Shown here piece by piece: positions 11,716 through 25,700 of a DNA stretch of 64,000 bases (position 1 is the first letter of the stretch; each line of letters opens with the position of its first letter). Source of the DNA: Lithospermum erythrorhizon. Taxonomy: Eukaryota; Streptophyta; Magnoliopsida; Boraginales; Boraginaceae. The stretch spans positions 186,001-250,000 of the forward strand of contig JADFUC010000700.1 of the NCBI GenBank assembly GCA_019722365.1, written 5' to 3'. Under the pieces are notes generated by a model. It saw only the letters and a program-made list of their open reading frames with translations, was not told the DNA's origin and did not search any database. Made by a program: the position numbers and the translations under genes.

Positions 11716-12429
11716 CCCCCTTGGATGTCTAAGATTCAATAATAGCCACGTTAAAACCTACTGAAAAACCATTTTGAGACAAAAACCCTGAAAGAAAAAG
11801 AGTGACAGATGCGATATAATGTTGCCTCATTAAAACCTAATGTAAAAACCTAATTAGGACAAAATTCTCGATAAGGAAAAGAGTACAACGTGGTACTAAC
11901 TCCCTCAAGTTACTACATCACTTGATATCACTTACTTAATATAGTGTTATACTTCTGGATAACTTTTCCGACATTGAGGGTAAAGGAGCGATTCAAGGAA
12001 AATATCTCCTGATTATTATATGAATGAAATTTATTGAACATCAATTTCTATAAGATCATCTGCACTTCATAATAAACCACAAAGCATACTTGGACTGCTT
12101 GATCATACTCCTAATCACATTCACAACTTTCGTGAATTTTAAGAATCAGCAAGATGTCTGAATGACAAGCCAAGGAGCATCTTATTTCATATATCACCAT
12201 GAAATATGTCACTGTAAATAAATAGAGATCATCATCTATGGGATCCTTCAATCAAATCATATAAGTATCATGCATTAGCATAAACAATTGCCTATAAAAT
12301 TAAATAGGTTTAAAAGGCACTTATATATGGTTCTTCACATATATATGATCTTTTATATTTTCTCACATAATGGCTAATGTTCAACCGCGCATATTATTGT
12401 TGAGAATGAATGCAATTTGCGCGACTTTA

Positions 12430-13208
12430 ATACCAATATCAACACGGGAGGAATCAGGATTCACTTTTTATATATGGTTCACTCTTTAGTGTTGCAGTGT
12501 CAAAGCCATTGGTATTGTTGCCTACGCAGCGCATGTGTGTTCAAGCTCTAGTATAGCTCATTAGTTCGGTTTGATAATATAATGATAATAATAATCCGGG
12601 AGCGGGGCCTTGGGGGTCTTGGGAGGTCTTAATTGGTGCCTCGAAGACTCATTTTTCTGATACTATCTTTCAACCCCAGCTATGCATCTTTTCCTTCTAC
12701 CGCTTTTGGAGATGAAAGAAAACATTCATGAAGTTTATCTGTGAGGTCGTTATTGCCTATTAACCATCATAGAGTTAAGTAGCTAATAAAAGAAGTAGAG
12801 TGGGCCCGATCACCACCCCTACACTCACTTATATAACTTGAATCACTCCATCGGCTAAGACACAAGAAAAACGAAATCATCCACTCACAAAGCAAAAAAA
12901 AAAAAAAAAAAAAACATTTTTCTGTGAAAACTCTTCCTTCTCTCAATAACATCGCTAGAGCGCTTCTAAGGCGCCACGGTTCTAACCATTGTATCCTGGA
13001 AATCAGTTGCTCTCTAAAAGTCCTAAGCACACGGGTAGGGAGCAACTGCTTAAGGAAATTAGGTTCAAGACAAGCCTGCTGATGCTTAGCTTGCTTTGGA
13101 TTTCCCTAGCCAAAGTTCTCTCGTTACTCTTTCCAGGTTCAACATTAACTTGCCAATTATAACCGTTTTGGATGTTCAATGTAACTAACTGGAGGTATTT
13201 CATCTCGG
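12430..13208. repeat. Insertion in copy A absent from copy B
   Basis: Copy A and copy B are collinear on both sides (about 12352-12430 with 46195-46255, and 13208 onward with 46288 onward), but these ~780 bp have no match in B. The segment includes a run of about 21 A (near 12894-12914) and a moderately GC-richer part at 12950-13060. No TG...CA ends or terminal repeats are clear, so the insert type is unknown. Confidence 0.5.
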
Positions 13209-14322
13209 GGCTCCTTCTTCAAGAAGTTTACAACTCTTGAAAGCTCTTCAGGAGTTCCAATATGTTTAAGTCATAAACATAAATTGTCATTTTCATAAAC
13301 TTTTCTCCCGATCTTTACATGTAAATACAATGTCATGTAAGATCATTCATATAACCATCTTTGGTTAAATAGTCACTAGGAAAATCATGTGGGATAAAAA
13401 CCTAGTAAAACAAAAGACTATATTTCTCTTTAGATATGCTTCAAGTAATTGTCTCATTAAAAACCTTACCAAGAAAATCCAGTGGGAAAAAACTTAGTGA
13501 AGGGAAAAAGAGTACAATGCATATCATATCTCCCCCTGATGAAATCATCAGTGTAGCATATCTACATAATGCTTCTGGCATTTATCAATATTGCATGATT
13601 ATACAATCATGTTTCAATTGTAAGCAATACATTAGAATTGATACTTCAGGACCAAGTTCATATCTTTCAAACGAGATATTAGTTATTCCCCACGAATCTC
13701 ATTTCCTTGAGATAAATATTTTATCATGTTTCATATATATTCAAAAGTTCAAGTGACTGCAGATAAGGAGTCATACCATCACAAGGTATTTTTCATCCAT
13801 TTGTAGACTTATTGTCTAGAAATTGAAAACTTTATGAGTTTTCGCATCAACGCATTCATGATAATTTAGTCATTCGTAACTCTTTCTGTAGCCTATAGTT
13901 ATAATTGGATCTTCGTAGTATCATGACTATCTCGCATCATCAACATGATAAATAACTCAATCATTAATATGTAATATCAAAAATATGTAATATCAAAAAA
14001 CCAACATACACCGATAATTCAAATATTTCATGTCTCATAATAAGAAAATAAATAAATCATATAATCATAAGACATAATATAAGTCAAACTTAAACACGTA
14101 TGACACTCTATCGAGTAGACTTGTATATTCATGCAATATACAAAATGCAAATGAATGAATATCTAATAATGCAAGCTCAAACTTGTAATCCATCTTCCGG
14201 ATGACTTTTAAATATATTCAAATATATTTTTTCATACTAACTCAAGGAAGTTAAGTTCTCTGGGAATATAAATTTGTGCCTCTCGCATCATAGTCCTTAT
14301 ATGTGCTTCTAGCATCATAAAC

Positions 14323-15245
14323 TGTTGGAAATCAATGAGAATTGATTCCCTTTTATTATGCCCGCGAATAATTGTGTATCAATTCATTTACCTGTCAAGT
14401 TAAATGCGACATTAGAACTTAGTGTTCACCTTAAGAATCAGATATTACTAGTTTCCGGTTCTCTATTAATTTAAGGGTTATGAAGCGACAGTGAGATCTT
14501 AATACTATTAATCGTTATAACCGTAATTGGTCAATTATTATTATTATACAACTTATTATTATTCGAGCCTAGAAGCACACATATACGTTGACGTTGAATT
14601 ATACTTCATGTATAAAATTAAACTACATTTAAATTCAGAGTCGATTGTAATCAACGAATATTCTCACTGGGAATTTTACATTGATAATGTAAAATATAAA
14701 TTGATGAACCCGAATTAATTAATTAGTCAATCAATTAATTCAATAGTTAGTTGAGCTCGTTAGTAACTTGTTGGGCTACTATTAACAACTTAGTTGTATT
14801 TGATTTTACTTAACGGTTTAATTAAATTTAAATCCACCGATCATTAACTATTCTATTGGGCTTAGTTTACTTAATAATAATATTTAAACCTAACTGTCCC
14901 ACGATGAGCGTAATGATTATTCAATCATCAAGATTTAAAAGCCTCCAAAGAATTAAGAGCTCTAAAGAAATGAAAGTTTTTTTTTTTTTCATTTTCATCC
15001 AATCCAACTTTGTTTCAGTTGTGCCACGCCGTAGATTCAACCTCCCCGCGCAACCCACTGTAGGCACCACATTTGAAGTGCTAGATAATGGAATTCAAAG
15101 GAGGTTTCGTGAAAGGATTTATACTGACGTTCGTAGTGCTCTCGTTATTCATAATCGTTAATTATGTATTTTAGACACTTATACTGAGATCCGGGATGTA
15201 TGAATTTGCGTTTATCACAATTGAAATTCATACTAGATTCTAACA
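14323..15245 (+). repeat. 5' LTR of the nested element
   Basis: 923 bp from TGTTGGAAATC to TTCTAACA. It aligns along its whole length with 21783-22744, with many substitutions and indels. Shared landmarks are ATCAATTCATTTACC, TTAGAACTTAGTGTTCACCT and ACATTTGAAGTGCTAGATA. Confidence 0.88.
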
Positions 15246-15839
15246 AGGGCCCCCGAGCCTACTCAAGTTTGATATATTTTATCTAATTTGATTGTATGTC
15301 ACATGGGCCAGTGGCTATTCTTGGATATTTCACGATTATATATTCAATCGATTTAATATAGGTCATTTAAAAAAATCAACCCATTTTTATATATGTTTCA
15401 TTATGGCCGAATCATCATTTCATGTATTCATTTTGATGATTTGATATTTATTTAATTATTTCATGAATCAGAAGGATTAAAAATTGATTAATTTGCATTT
15501 TTAATTGAGGTAGAATCATTTTCGATTTTACAAGTGAGGTTTAGAAATTTCGAAAATTACCAAATTAAATTTGTGTGTTCTTTACCCTCGAGGTTCATGC
15601 CAGCTTTTTTCAGAATTTTTGAATTTTTTAAGTACTCCAAAAAATTCATTTTTAATTTCTGATTGTTGGGGTTTAATCAAAAACTAGAAGTGTTTTTGAT
15701 AAAATTCCACTTGGATCTGTTCAATAATGATATTGTTGATGTTCAAGAAAACCTGCACTTTTTTGAATTTTTTAGAGCCTAAATCATTTTTTTACAAAAG
15801 TTGTAATTAACTGAGTAAAACCGAACGAATTACCAAAAA

Positions 15840-15990
15840 TCGGTCAGCCGAACTGCTGACCACCTCCCGCGTCCGTGCCGGAATTAATGCCCGCTAACGG
15901 ACGAAGCTCACCGCAAGCACGGCGTGCACCGGCCGGTGCGTGTTGGTCGCTGGTGGCCTGAGGTCGGGTCGCTTTGGACGCCGTTCGTCA
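15840..15990 (+). other. GC-rich island in the nested element
   Basis: About 150 bp of strikingly GC-rich sequence (for example CGGCGTGCACCGGCCGGTGC) sits in otherwise very AT-rich DNA ~600 bp downstream of the 5' LTR. No coding frame is recognisable. It may be part of the element's untranslated leader. Confidence 0.55.
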
Positions 15991-17119
15991 TCCTTTAGAA
16001 AAACCCTAAATGGTTTTTATGTATTTATTTTGGTTTTAAAATTTATTGGTAATCATTAATTAGCTTAAATGTTAAATCATAAATTTTGTCATTAAGATAA
16101 TTGAATATATCTTGAATGGCATTAAATTTGATTTATATTTCCTTTCTCATAATTATTTTCATTAATTGATAATTTTGAAAACATGCTTCATTACGACTTT
16201 AAATTTTAAATTTTGAGCATCATTTGTAAGTAATTATTCCATGATTTAAGTGGTCGATAATTATTATAATTATCATTAATCGTGTGAATATATTTAATTC
16301 GTGGTTCTACATTAATCGATAATTAATCAACAGAAACGTGGGTAATTAATTAGTCAATTATGAACACATTTAATTCATTTCATTTAATATATACGAAATT
16401 AAGTGCATTAATGTTTTGCTCCATATATTGCTATGGAACGGGAGCGGTGTATTTAGATACGACCCGCTTAATTTATTTATTTACTCATTCAAGGCATCTA
16501 GAATGCCAGGAACGAATTGGTTGAAGCCTGTGATTTCTTTTTATTCTTGTATTCATTTACCCACAAGTCCGTAAGGCCGTCTAAGGTTGAGTGTACCGCG
16601 CGGGGTATCAAGATAAGATTTACAAAGCATCGCACTTCGAGGCTTCAATGCGCCGAAGCACAAGCACTTCGCACTTCAAGCGCCGTAATAGGACTTATGT
16701 TAGCATTTCTTCCTGTTAAGTGATGTAATAGGTTCGTAGTCATATCTATATCTCCTCAATGTGTGTTATTTATTTATTTTTCATGTCAGCGCGATGCTGT
16801 CAATACGCTAAGTATCCACGCACGGTTAAATAAAGTAAATAACATTAATCTCACCACCAAAATTTAAGCAACGTATCGTCAATTTTAAAGTCAGGAACGG
16901 GCCGCTTTATTCAGCACCAGGATGGCGGCTACAGCTATGACTCTTTTGATATGATGAATGGATTCATGTTGAAGTTGATTTCAATTTTAACTGCTGGCTT
17001 TCAGATGATCACCCAAGTAACTATTTGGTTTAATTGGTATGCTTAACCGGTTTGTCTGAGATACAAAGTCGTAGCATCCTCAGATGACATGCTAATGACA
17101 CAAGAGGTTGGCGTATTGC

Positions 17120-17290
17120 AGAATTGCTGCAACCTACTATTACGAGCGATTCAAAATGCATGGCCAAGCCATCTCAGCATATTAGACTTTGGTACTCAGA
17201 TTTCTACATAATCGTTGACGACCTACTATTATACTGATTCAAATGGTCATTGCCTTGCTCAGCATATAGATTCGATACTGTATTTTCAGG
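17120..17290 (+). repeat. Imperfect tandem duplication inside the nested element
   Basis: The block beginning CAACCTACTATTACGAGCGA (about 17129) recurs in diverged form from about 17219 (CGACCTACTATTATACTGA). Both continue through a CTCAGCATAT(TA)GA motif. The period is roughly 90 bp. Confidence 0.6.
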
Positions 17291-18461
17291 AGATTTCAAG
17301 TAGTATTATATTTACAATTCATTTTGTAAATACGCATTTTATTTCTGTTTGAACTACACCGTTTATTTTAAGTTGCATATTTCTTATTATGTTTGGCAAT
17401 AATATACTCTATTTTATTCACCATTCATCGGGAAAACTAAACGAATTTATAATGAAATAAAAATAAGGTGAGAACCGAACGACTTATTGAAATAAAGCGT
17501 TACAACGCGATCTCTCCTTCAACCATCGCGAATCTGCTGTATGCTATCAAGGATAAAACTTTAAATACCACAAATATTTACACTGGGATTCAATCATGTC
17601 GATATCGCCAGATGAACTTTGGTTCGCGAACAAAGTCACACGATATTTATCAGCGGATAATTTCACTTTCATTCAATCAAAGGTGGATGACGAAGACCAA
17701 TATGTCTTATTTGCCTTCTTAGCCACCAAACAAGTTTTAAATAATAAATAGTTTGATTCTCCTTGAGAAAACTATCAATGATCTTTAATGTCAGGTATCT
17801 ACATTTCGCATTACGCGATCGGGCTTATTTTTAACACGATGAATATGGTTCATGAATCGCGATTTAAACAAAAGCTACGGTACGTAAACCAAATAAGCAG
17901 TTATCTATTCTGCTTCTCACATCACTCGTACGCTTGGAGCGAACACGAACTATAAGTTGAAGCACGACTGGGCTCATTATTTCGAACTTAAAGCATTAAA
18001 GGGATTTAAGTAACATTTATGACCGGGAAAGTTAGTAGATTTGATTAAATCTCATCTCAAATAATTTTGTTGTCAAACCGTAATGTCTTCGTCGGGCTAT
18101 CATTGCCGAGAACACTGCTTCGACTCACATTTAATCACGGATACGAGCCAAGTACAACAATAATAAATGGAAGACAAAATAAAGAGTTATCTGAGTTCTC
18201 AGGTAACGATAGTGCTTAATTACATTTCTTTATAAAGAGTTAATAGCTTAAATCCTCCACGAAGATGGTCGATTCTAAACTATTTTCTTTGCACTTGTAA
18301 GAAGTAGAAATCAATGTCATATTTCTCACAATAACGTCTATTAATGTGATTCTCGATTAAGGGAATATTACTCTACTCTTCTTGAAGCGATTTATTTTGA
18401 ACAACAAACGATTGAATAATACTTACGGATAACGACTGAACTAGACTTTGAGTATAATCTT

Positions 18462-18660
18462 GGAAAAGACGAACTAAGTCAACCTACTGTACTTGGGCCG
18501 ATGTTCACTGGGCCTAAATTAAATTTGTATGTTTACATACAAGTTACTTAAAGAGAACAAGACTCAGGTTAAGTAATCTTGAAAGATGAACTAAGTCGAC
18601 TCTACGTATCTCTAATGGGAGGTTCACTAGTCTAAATTAAGTTGTATGTTTACATGTTTA
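18462..18660 (+). repeat. Diverged tandem duplication inside the nested element
   Basis: AATCTTGGAAAAGACGAACT at about 18460 and AATCTTGAAAGATGAACT at about 18577 start two related ~85 bp blocks. Both end in TTGTATGTTTACAT. The period is ~115 bp. Confidence 0.7.
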
Positions 18661-21600
18661 ATTTAAAAGATTGAAATACTGAATGATACACGAGTCGATA
18701 AGTGGTACGAAAGGACCATACGAATACTACTGCCTGAGTCAAGATCATCGATATAAAGAGTATATCATCCCAAGAACGGCATATCATTCTAATATTAAAA
18801 CGCATTTCGTTAAGATACGCATCATGAATCGTTGCTTAATGCTTAAAACACAAATTGACGAGATCTTTCAATTTCATACCAAGATAATTTCCCATTCTAA
18901 CCTTAGACGTGTCATTAGTTGAGCGATAGCAAGTGATTAAGTGCTTAACGCGGTCATGTTAACGAAATAATTTCACATACAAGGCTGCTACACCTAGAGT
19001 TCAATCACAGACAAATTAAGAGTTGTGTTTGATAAAACAAACTTTGAAACGCTCGCATAAAGATAAGTTGGGTATTATGTCACCGTACATAATTTGGCCC
19101 CATCCAAAGTCGATATTAAGTCATTTTGCATACAACCAAAGCGAAGCCGGTATTTATTTCCATCCACTATGTTGCAATTTATTGTACATATAGAGCTTCA
19201 TGGGGCACAAATAAGGAAAATAAATATGTGACTCAACGCATTCAAGTGGCTCCCGCAGACACCAAACCGCAAGATAGAACTCTGCTATATCAAGGAAAGA
19301 TAACTTCTGATAGTTTCAAACGCAATGATACAAATTTACAATATTTAATAAATAATAATTCAATAACGACTCGAGGTCATTTAAAACGAAATAAGACGCG
19401 AATACACGGGTCGAAAGTATAAAGCTTTATTTTATCTTCCTGGACGTGATTCATCAGAGTAAAGAACTCCATTCTATATTACTTTCTGGATGCGAATCAT
19501 CGAAGTAATAAATGAGCTCAAGAAATGAGTAATCACAAATGAGCGTTTAATCATACATTTGGTCGAGAAACCAAAGATTAAAACATATTCATTGGTCAAT
19601 TATGCTCATGCTTGGCTTCAAACTTTCTTTATTGCTATTCCACAAGTTATAACACGCTGGGTCTAAGCAAGTTATCCAAAGAATGTTCCTAAGTAATGAT
19701 CAGCGATGATGGATACTTGACATTGTTATTGGAACTCCACATCTCAAGCGAGAATATAAAAGAAAGTTTTTATACTACTAAAATCTAAAGTTGCAAACTT
19801 AAGATTGAGTATAATGGAGTTAAATTCCTCACTTTGATACTTGATGAAAATCAATAAGAATCAAGAGGACGGGGCAACCTTGAGTTCCTTAAAGGTTATG
19901 GAGCTTAAATCAAGATAAATGAGTTTTATACACTAAATGTTGAAAAATCTTCCGCAACCTTATAAGGTATAATAGTGATAGATTCTTGTACACAGGGAGC
20001 CCAGCCACATATAGCGCGACACATACATGACAAATACATTATATATATTAAAGGGCTGCATTTACATTTGTTTGTTAAGTTTAAGATGTCATGAAGCTCG
20101 AGGATTGAAATCTATAATAGATTAAATTCTATAATAGACGTATTCTCTTATCGACAGTAACTCTTCATTGAGGTCTAATCCCACTGGGCAGTGGCCTCAC
20201 ATTAATGAGAGCGGTCAAGTCTATTACATAGTAATACTTTATTCACCGTGATGCCGTCAGTGTCACGTGTCGCGCACCACAACTATGACGAGTACGATTC
20301 CCCGTGGATTGAATCATGTTTTACCAGCGTATTCACGCTGATTCTTAATACGCTGGTAGTAACTTTAAAGGAACAGTAACTATAGTTAAGACGGAATGGA
20401 TCGCTTGTCGATATTCACTAGAACCTAACGCGATAGTAGCATTATGGACGCTGTACCACATATGAAAGCTATTAATAAGAATTTTCATATCAGATCGAAG
20501 TCTAAGATGCTCATTTAGTAAACTAAAAGAAACTTGAACTCGCATACAACTTGACCTCACCAATTGCTTACGGTAACGTTGTTAAAAGAACGGCATTTAA
20601 TAAGACGTATGTGTTTTAACACACTTCGAGTTTTGTTGTAAACCCAATCTCGATAACCCTATAAGCCAATAAACCCATTGACCATACGGCATTTAATTAC
20701 GTCAGATAATCTTAGTCATCACCCATTCTTTGGTCGGGTAGACCTGCCCATGAACGAAAGCATCAAGCCAGAAGTAGTATTTGGCAGTGATGCGATTATA
20801 CTAATCCTTTTGCTTTACATGTCCCGAATGACCTAAGAGCGCAAGCTTAAAGGATCCATGTGCTGGATTTAAGTACGCATTCTGAAGCCGAGATCCTTTC
20901 CCCTCGCGATTCAACCAAGTTTGGTTTTCACGAAGCATCAGCTTAACCTAACATGGCAAAAGTTCAGCTGAGCCTAGTTCATTCACTTTCTCTGAATAAA
21001 GTAAGAATCAATTAAAAACAAAAGTTCCTTTGTATTTTTTCTCTCTATCATGGACTAAAACTACATGAATGCGTGATTCATTCATATAGTTACCCATTAT
21101 TTCACATGCCGTTGAAATATATAATATACATGTACCGTGATCCGATGAGTGAAAAGTTAAATCCCTTGTGTTAGTCTATGCTTTCAGGCAACATGAATTG
21201 TTGATTACACTCTTTCAAGCCTGGAACATAGATAGTGCCTTTGGTCGATGTCGATAGCGGGGGCGACAAAGATCAAATGACTAACACGGCTTGACACATC
21301 AAGATTGACACGCACAGACTGGGATCACCGCGTCGCCTACCCCGTGACTGGGAGTCAGTACGATCGAACGAATTCATGAAGATATGTATATCCAGGTCCT
21401 ATGATATTTGTTTAGAATTTTAGTTCGACAATTCCTGACCTACTCTATATATAACCATCCGTGTTGTATAAGTTCTGTATTTCTTGACTATGACCAAACG
21501 CCTCGCCAAGCTGTGATTATAACGGCATATGCTGGGTCAAAGACAAAATGAGTATAACGATAGATGCTCGATATATCGAGGGATTTATCCGCCCTGATAT

Positions 21601-21782
21601 ACAAAGTGAAAGATTCAAAGCCTCTACAATGTTGGTAATCATTGGTTTATTGACGCCATAAATGCTTATTCGCTCATACTCGAGTAAAGAAAGTCATGTG
21701 TGTTTCATGACACTTATGGTTACCACGACTGTGAGACGCGCTGAGCAAAGGAATTGTAAGGTAATCTTTCCAAGTGGCAAAT

Positions 21783-22744
21783 GGAGCTGGAAATAAATGA
21801 ATTGATTCTCTTTTTATTATGTCTGCCATGACAATTGTGGTATCAATTCATTTACCGGTCAAGTTAACGTATTACTAGAACTTAGTGTTCACCTTTTAAT
21901 AATTGTATATTACCAGCGTGGGTTCTCATGATATCCTAAGGGTTATGAAATATCGCTGGGATCTTTTTACTCATTAATCGTTATAATAATAAGAATCGTC
22001 AATTATTATTATAACTTACTATTATTCAACTCAAGGTCACACACAACAAGGACGTTTGATTATATTTCATGTATGAAATTAAACTACATTTAGCTGGGGG
22101 CTGAGAGTTGATTCTAATCAACTAATATTTCACTGGAATTTATATCGAGTAATGTAAAATAGAACATGATTTAACCCTAATTAATTAATTAGTCAATTGA
22201 ATTAATTCGATAGTTAGGTTGAGCTTGTTAGTAACTTGTTAGTTACTATTAACAACTTAGTGTATTTGATTTTACTTAACGGTTTAATTAAATTCTAACG
22301 GTCGCTCATTAACTATTCGAGTCAAGCTTTTTAGGTTTAATAATAATATATTAAACCTAATCATTAACCCACGACGAGTAATAATTATTCAATCATCAAA
22401 AGATGAAAAAAGCCTAAAGAATTGAAAGAGCCATGAAGCTCTCAAGAAACGAAAAGTTTTTTCTTTTCATTTTTCCATCCAATCCAATCTTTTGTTCTGC
22501 TAAAGACAAACGTAGGATTCAACCTCTAGCTAACCGACTGTATATGACTACATTTGAAGTGCTAGATACTAAATTCAAAGGAGGCCATGGAAAGATTTGG
22601 AGATAAACTTCCGCCGGCATCTCGTAAGAATTCTTGTATTCATAATTGTTAATTATATATTTTTGGGGATTAATTTATATCATTATGATCCTGGATGATA
22701 AATTTGGTGTTTATCACACTGAAATTCATACAAGATTTCTAACA
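21783..22744 (+). repeat. 3' LTR of the nested element
   Basis: Direct partner of the LTR at 14323-15245. Its first bases are altered (TGGAGCTGGAAATAAATG against TGTTGGAAATCAATG), so the left border is approximate. It ends ATTTCTAACA at 22744. Confidence 0.85.
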
Positions 22745-25700
22745 AAATCTTTATATGTGCTTCAAAGATTATAAATCTTTATACATGTCATGTATACCCA
22801 TTTAGCACGTTATATCATAACCAAGTACGCATATCAAGAGGTTATATTTTATCAAGTACCAATTCTTTTTTTTTATACTCCTATCAAAAAGCGTATTTAT
22901 CACCTTATAACTCATTTAGTGCTTTTGGGTATAAGACAAATCATATGTCATTTATTCTCAAATATCAATACATTCTTGCACTAGTATGGGCTTTCATTAT
23001 ATTTTCAAATCACCTTCACTTACATCATTTAACGAAGTTTCATTACTCTTGACAGTTTTTCTCTTTGGCCATTCATAAACATATTTCTACTCACTCCGCG
23101 AGTATAGACTTATGATCCTCATATCGCTTTCATCATAAAGCTCTTCATTATGTTCAATATTCATTGTCACGACAATCTTTTTCCATGCAGCTTCCACCAT
23201 ATTCATGATAATTGAGATCTCATTGCATTCATGAATTTCAAGATGTGACGTTTTCCGCATATTTATTATATCTTTAACATATTCAATAGATATATTATTC
23301 ATCTATTTCTTCTCGAAGTAATCATCTTATGACCATATTTAAATATTCTTCTTTAGAATTTGACGGGTGGAACTATTGACCTACAATGGTTCTTTCAGAA
23401 CCTTCACTCTATTTTGAGTGCTTACAACCGGGTATATACTTCAATACTATCTGGTGTCGATATTTGTTTCGGTAGCCAACTTCGGTTCATATATCCCTTG
23501 AACTGCTCATATTATTCCTTGAACTTCTCTTCGAACTGAAGTTCATATTTATTCATTCGAGGATCATATACATGTGGATATTTTATTTCATCAATCAGAT
23601 ATTTCTCTCTCCCTCAATATTGAAAACATTGATATATCACAATTCGAAACTTACTTCAATTCTATAGATATTTATTACTAATTACATACCTTCCTAGTAT
23701 AATAAGATATGATGTATATACCTTTGGTATAATAAAGTATTCAAAAATCAACATTTGCGCATACTTCGCAATATTCCATACCAACGATAATCGGAGGGTA
23801 AAATATTTGCTTTTGACCAAACCACTATATTGGGAGTTCTATGATAATTTGCCTGATGCATGAACAAAGTTGGACACTACATGTAATAATATTTCAATGA
23901 TCAATCAAGTGGTATTGCACGTAATTCAACATGCCCCCCAACCTGCCTACCGAGAGTTTACAACATGGTCTCACATAAGTCTTTAAACTCAATAATTTGT
24001 TGACTCTTTAACGAGTCTCTAATCAAATTTCAATCATTATTTCAAGATCATAACTCATCCTCGATAAATTTTAACCTGCCATACAAATAATCAAACTTCG
24101 TTTGGATAGAAACCGTATTTTAATAATGCATATATGTGTTACTGTGTAACAATATTTTAGCTATTCTAACCATCAATTGACTTTTACTTCATCTTTGACA
24201 AATATACCATCAATTAACTTTACTAATTTTGACAAATATTAACTCTTCCTTGAAGTTCTCAATACTTTTGTTATATTATTGAAAATATTAGCTCTTCCTC
24301 GAACTAATTACAAATACTTCAACGATATATTGTTATTTTTTCATATGTATGAAATATGGATTTAACAATATGTTTGCTCTTCCAGAGCTTTTCAATCAAT
24401 TTTACATTATTAGCAGCACATATTTCTCCTTTATCCATGTTTGCTGCGCTAATCCTATCGATATTGAAAATCATACACCAGTAAGTTCCCCAGAGCATAG
24501 TGCGCCACAAGGACCTGCTATACCAAATCTTTTCCTTAGTCGAACTAGTTTCGACATGTATAATCACAACATCAATCTAAACTAGCCTAGACATTATATA
24601 ATCTTCCTTACCAAATCTTTCATATTTAATATGTGTTTCTTCTCAGAAACACATGCGTTTCTTTCTCCTGGATATATAGACGATAATCAAATTTTGTATA
24701 CAATAGTCACCATTCGTGGATTTAGATATCCTTTATTGTTACTATGAAATCATGGGTACGAAAATACCACAACTTCAAGACTAACAACTTTATGCAACAC
24801 GTAACAAAATATTTCAGGTGGAAGCAAATTATCCATGCTCCAAGATGGAAGATACGACGTGACAAATGATTCATCTCACTCATTCACTGTGAGGCATACA
24901 ATACATTTTTCATATAAATTTGTTCCTTTGTGGACTCATATGCCGCCTCTTCTCGAGCTTAATTTTTACACCACCAAACGCCTATTTTACTCAAGCAATT
25001 TCATTTGTAAGGTACCTCGACCTCAAGAAATCATAAGTAATCATGAACCACCATGTAACGAAATTTGTATACTTCAAATTATATATGAAGTCTTCAGTCA
25101 TATAAGTCAATCCACCATGTTACAAAAATAACGAGGGCATTCACATAAATTCTTCGCACATTAAAAAGCCCTAATATACGCTAATTATCAATTTTGAAGA
25201 CCTTAATCTTTCATATTCGCATTTTCATAAAATTGATTCTTCAAGACACATCAAAAGATTCAAATCTTTTAGATTAATCTTTCTCGACTAATGTGATAAC
25301 CGAAACTTTTCAACAATACATAGTCTTATAGACTACAGGTATCAAAAGTGGTAGTAAATAAATATTCTTCTTAAGTCTTGCATCATAATAATTACAATAA
25401 TTTCACATATTGTCGTATGTAAATCTTGTGAGGTCTTTCGAACTAATAATAGATCTAATGATTAACTAACACACAAGTTTATGATCTAATGAAATTAACT
25501 TTGTCGAATTTAAATAAGTCTTCGAGACTTAAGTTTTGATAATTATTTTCTCTCGAACACATAAATTCTAATTTAAGACACAATATCGACCAATGGATAT
25601 GTTATATAAATAAAACATACGAGTAATAAAGATAATCGAGTTTAATTGCCATTTTCTATGTACTCTACACCGCATATAATACCTCCAAAACGGATCTATC

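Larger units (their letters stand above)
14323..22744 (+). mobile_element. 8.4 kb LTR retroelement without recognisable coding sequence, nested in copy A
   Basis: Two direct, diverged ~0.92-0.96 kb LTRs (14323-15245 and about 21783-22744) flank a 6.5 kb interior. The element begins TGTTGGAAATC and ends TTTCTAACA. A polypurine-like CCAAGTGGCAAA sits just before the second LTR, setting the orientation to plus. The interior has only short open frames (none above ~100 codons) in which I recognise no gag, protease, integrase or RT. That fits a LARD-like non-autonomous element, or a coding element decayed beyond recognition. It interrupts copy A, whose sequence resumes immediately after 22744. A clean 5 bp target duplication is not seen. 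Confidence 0.8.

Noticed and set aside
17468..19422. Frames of 79-98 codons in the 8.4 kb LTR element
   Set aside because: None shows gag or pol motifs and they do not join into a longer frame; treated as chance.
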